A DNA stretch of 16,928 bases, from assembly GCA_016934535.1 (NCBI GenBank), contig JAFGSQ010000064.1:1-16928 (forward strand), written 5' to 3'. Both the position numbers and the translations under genes were made by a program. How positions within the stretch are numbered: the stretch's first letter is position 1; each line of letters begins with the position of its first letter. Source of the stretch: a candidate division WOR-3 bacterium. GTDB taxonomy: Bacteria > SDB-A. Under the pieces are notes generated by a model, which saw only the letters and a list, made by a program, of their open reading frames with translations, did not search any database and had not been told where the DNA came from. This document shows positions 14,484-16,928 of this stretch, piece by piece.

Positions 14484-15404
14484 ATGGAGGATGTCAAAAG
14501 TAAGTGGAAAAAAATGAATGAAGATTTCATTCAGTTCCTGATTTTTGAAAAGGGCGCCAGCCCGAACACTCTTAACGCTTACAAAAATGACATAAAACAA
14601 CTTTCAGACTTCTGTGTCGGTATGAAATTATGTCCGGAAAGCATTAAGTTTGAACACATGCTGGATTTTTCAGAAAAGATGGCGGAATCAGGACTCAAGC
14701 GCGCTTCACTGAGCAGAAAAGTTTCTTCGATAAATCATTTTTTCAGTTTTCTTAAAAATAATGAAATCATCCAGTTCAACCCGGCTTCAGATCTCGTTGT
14801 TTCACGGAGCAAAAGAACCCTTCCCTCACCGCTTTCGATAGACGAAATCGAAAAAATTTTCAAAACAATCGGGGAGAAAACGCCCGAAAACGTAAGAGAC
14901 AGGGCAATTTTCGAGCTTATTTATTCCTCCGGATTGAGAGTTTCCGAGATATGTTCAATGAAGTTCAACTCACTGATGTGGGATGAACAGCTGGTAAGAA
15001 TAACCGGAAAGGGTAACAAAGAAAGGCTCATCCCCTTCGGCGATTGCGCCGCTTTGGCTTTAAAAAAATACCTGGAAGCGGCAAGACCGAAACTGCTGAA
15101 CGGCAAAAAGGATTCCGACAAAGTGTTTTTGAGTTCGAGAGGAAGGCCGATCTCAAGGCAGATGATTTGGATAAGACTCAAAAGAGCGGCTAAAGAAGCG
15201 GGAATAAGAAAAGACATTCATCCTCACACGCTGAGGCATTCTTTTGCCACGCACCTTCTAAAAGGAGGAGCGGATTTAAGAGCGGTACAGGAGCTTTTAG
15301 GTCATTCTTCGATCAGCACGACGCAGATATATACGGAGCTCGACAGGGACACGCTTAAAGAGATTTTGAAGACGTGCCACCCCAGGGAGAAAATGAATGA
15401 ATGA
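14484..15404 (+). CDS. xerD: Tyrosine recombinase XerD (XerC/D family)
   Basis: XerD with XerC resolves chromosome dimers at dif beside the terminus. The 306-residue protein has an N-terminal SAM-like DNA-binding domain (about 10-100) and a catalytic domain with all six active residues: Arg152 (SSGLRVSEIC), Lys176 (GKGNKERLIP), His248 and Arg251 (HPHTLRHSFATH), His274 (LLGHSSISTTQIYT) and Tyr283. The C-terminal CHPR resembles the HHPR end of E. coli XerD more than XerC. ATG 14484 is chosen because AAAGGAG lies five bases upstream; GTG 14466 has no site and overlaps the previous gene. No dif-like site is evident. A lone Xer or XerC cannot be excluded. Confidence 0.9.
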   Translation: MEDVKSKWKKMNEDFIQFLIFEKGASPNTLNAYKNDIKQLSDFCVGMKLCPESIKFEHMLDFSEKMAESGLKRASLSRKVSSINHFFSFLKNNEIIQFNPASDLVVSRSKRTLPSPLSIDEIEKIFKTIGEKTPENVRDRAIFELIYSSGLRVSEICSMKFNSLMWDEQLVRITGKGNKERLIPFGDCAALALKKYLEAARPKLLNGKKDSDKVFLSSRGRPISRQMIWIRLKRAAKEAGIRKDIHPHTLRHSFATHLLKGGADLRAVQELLGHSSISTTQIYTELDRDTLKEILKTCHPREKMNE

Positions 15405-16928
15405 TGTCCCCGGCAATGAAAAATCAGAGAAAATAGACGACATAGCCGACGAAATGTCTTCGAGTCTTATGGAAGGATTCGATCAGGCTCACAGAGATCA
15501 TTTACAAGAGCAGGAAAACAAAGTTCTCGAAGAGAGCATAAGGGAACTCATCGAAAAAAGGGACAGCATCGTCAGTGAAATTGACGAATGGGAAAAAATT
15601 AAAAGCACAGTAAAAGAAAAAGCCGAAGAATACGAAAACCTTAAATCCCTCGCTGAAGAAAAGAAAAGAGAAACGGAAAAACTTTCCTGCGAATCCGAAG
15701 ACCTTGAGGCGATAATAAAAGACCTCGAATCAGACATTTATAGAATTTCAGAAGAAAAGCTTTCCGCCGAAAAAGAAACTAAAAATCTCAATGAAGAAAT
15801 TTCAATTCTGAAAAAAAGAAAGGAAGAAGAAACCGGCAACCTGACTGAAGTTGAAAATCACATTGAGAGTCTTTCGGAAAAAATCATGCAGTATTCAGCT
15901 GAGATTGATTCTCTCGCAGGTGAAAAAAAAGAGAAAATCAAAGAACTCGAAAAGGTTGGTGACGAACTCGCGGAGAAAAAAAGCTCTCTCGATGAGATGC
16001 ATTCTGAGATAGAAAAAGGCAGAAAAATAATCGAAGAAAACCAGATGGCTTTGGACGGCATTTTTCAGCAGAGAGAACGTACCATGATAGATATAGACAT
16101 AGTCAAAAACGAGATTACTTCGCTGAGTCGGACAAAGAAAATAACTTCGGAAGAAATCTCGGCTTTGACGGAAGAGAGGGATCGTTTAAAAGAAATCTGC
16201 GAAGCTGATGAAAAACGCAACGCGGAGCTTCAAGCTGAATTCGACAGACTCCAGATGGAAGCAGGATCAACATCTATGGAGAAAGACTTCATCGAGCAGG
16301 AAATCTCTTCGAAGAAAAATGAAATCACTGAGCTGGAAGAAAATTACAAAATAAAGCAAAGCAAATTGACTCTCCTTGGAGAAGACATTGAAAAGCTTGA
16401 ATCGGAAACCGAAAAATGCAAAGAGACGCTTCGGAACCTGATAAGTGAAAAAGAAAAATTGGAGAATGAAAGTTCAGAGCTTTCCATGCGAAGAGACAAC
16501 GTCGAGATAGAACTGAACAACCTGAACGAAACCATCGCGTCTTTTAAAGAAGAAGCCGAAGTATCGGAAAAAATTCTGAATGACCTGCTGAATGATATAG
16601 GTTCGGCTGAAAAAGAAATCAGCGACAAAAAACGTGAAATAGAGAACAACCTGAGTTCTTACGAATCCGAACTTTCAACGCTTAAGGAAAATACTGAAAA
16701 AGAAAAAAAATCGCTAGCAGAGATATTGGAAAGAAAAGCTCTCCTCGAGAAAGAAAAAGATGAAATTGCATGGAAAATCCTCGAGGAATCCCAAAAATCA
16801 GGCAGGCTCGAGAAGGAGCGATCGGAGCTGGAGGTGTCGGTATCGGAGCTGAAGGGGAGGAACGCCGGCTTAAGTTCGGAGATAGACCGAAGCAACGAGA
16901 AACTGATAGAGCTGAGCAACGAGACAAC
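15397..16928 (+). CDS. Long coiled-coil protein, SMC-like, incomplete at the window end
   Basis: The frame is open from ATG 15397 to the end of the window, giving 510 residues with no stop. GGGAGA lies about ten bases upstream, and the start overlaps the xerD end by eight bases. From about residue 30 onward it is almost continuous Glu/Lys/Ser-rich heptads (leucine or isoleucine at regular spacing), so one long coiled coil is predicted. No signal peptide, membrane segment, P-loop or other catalytic motif is seen in the visible part. Such sequences resemble SMC/Rad50 arms and many structural coiled coils by composition alone, so homology is unproven. The last ~128 bases differ sharply in base and codon use from the preceding part. 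Confidence 0.75.
   Translation, partial: MNDVPGNEKSEKIDDIADEMSSSLMEGFDQAHRDHLQEQENKVLEESIRELIEKRDSIVSEIDEWEKIKSTVKEKAEEYENLKSLAEEKKRETEKLSCESEDLEAIIKDLESDIYRISEEKLSAEKETKNLNEEISILKKRKEEETGNLTEVENHIESLSEKIMQYSAEIDSLAGEKKEKIKELEKVGDELAEKKSSLDEMHSEIEKGRKIIEENQMALDGIFQQRERTMIDIDIVKNEITSLSRTKKITSEEISALTEERDRLKEICEADEKRNAELQAEFDRLQMEAGSTSMEKDFIEQEISSKKNEITELEENYKIKQSKLTLLGEDIEKLESETEKCKETLRNLISEKEKLENESSELSMRRDNVEIELNNLNETIASFKEEAEVSEKILNDLLNDIGSAEKEISDKKREIENNLSSYESELSTLKENTEKEKKSLAEILERKALLEKEKDEIAWKILEESQKSGRLEKERSELEVSVSELKGRNAGLSSEIDRSNEKLIELSNET

Noticed and set aside
15498-16919. Several Ser/Phe-rich minus-strand open frames opposite the coiled-coil gene
   Set aside because: They are the expected mirror of Glu/Lys-rich codons (GAA/AAA become TTC/TTT) and lack ribosome binding sites or motifs.

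Overview
This window reads as a densely packed, ordinary core-genome segment of a Gram-negative-type bacterium with low-to-moderate GC. YidC has the N-terminal anchor plus large periplasmic domain found in diderm bacteria, and there is a predicted lipoprotein. Arg is often AGA/AGG. Promoters look like sigma70 consensus (TTGACA/TATAAT, some with an extended -10), which argues against Bacteroidota. The presence of an EF-G-like (EF-G2 type) factor and the unusual gene order suggest an uncultured or deep lineage such as the WOR-3/TA06 type. That placement is inference only.

Layout. 1-266: AT-rich leader with a weak candidate promoter. 267-4221 (+): EF-G-like GTPase, small lipoprotein, TatD-type metal nuclease and TcdA, all overlapping end to end. 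4222-5634 (+): an extended -10 promoter, then class II fructose-bisphosphate aldolase and rsfS. 5631-9994 (+): a near-perfect consensus promoter, then the classical rpmH-rnpA-yidD-yidC-jag(khpB)-mnmE cluster. rpmH is only 48 codons. dnaA/dnaN and mnmG are not visible beside it. 10062-10459 (+): a possible 33-codon ORF and a stand-alone Smr-domain protein. 10454-12907 (-): a DMT/EamA transporter downstream of murJ, converging on smr with a 6-bp overlap. 12908-13086: divergent intergenic region with a good promoter for the rightward genes and a 10-bp direct repeat inside it. 13087-16928 (+): a beta-CASP metallo-beta-lactamase RNase-like protein, xerD, and a very long coiled-coil protein that runs off the end.

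The genes serve translation and ribosome biology (EF-G-like, L34, RsfS, RNase P protein, MnmE, TcdA), envelope assembly (YidC, YidD, MurJ, lipoprotein), glycolysis (Fba), nucleic-acid processing (TatD, Smr, beta-CASP protein, Jag) and chromosome dimer resolution (XerD). Several adjacent genes overlap by 1-8 bases, consistent with translational coupling. I saw no convincing intrinsic terminator, tRNA, rRNA, CRISPR array or insertion sequence.

I found no clear previously undescribed multi-gene system. The points most worth a second look are: the EF-G-like protein with a degenerate guanine-specificity motif (NHMT in place of NKxD); an abrupt codon-usage and GC shift in the last ~128 bases of the coiled-coil gene; the promoter direct repeat at 13006-13028; the start-codon problem of yidD; and the 50-base tatD/tcdA overlap carrying a perfect hairpin.
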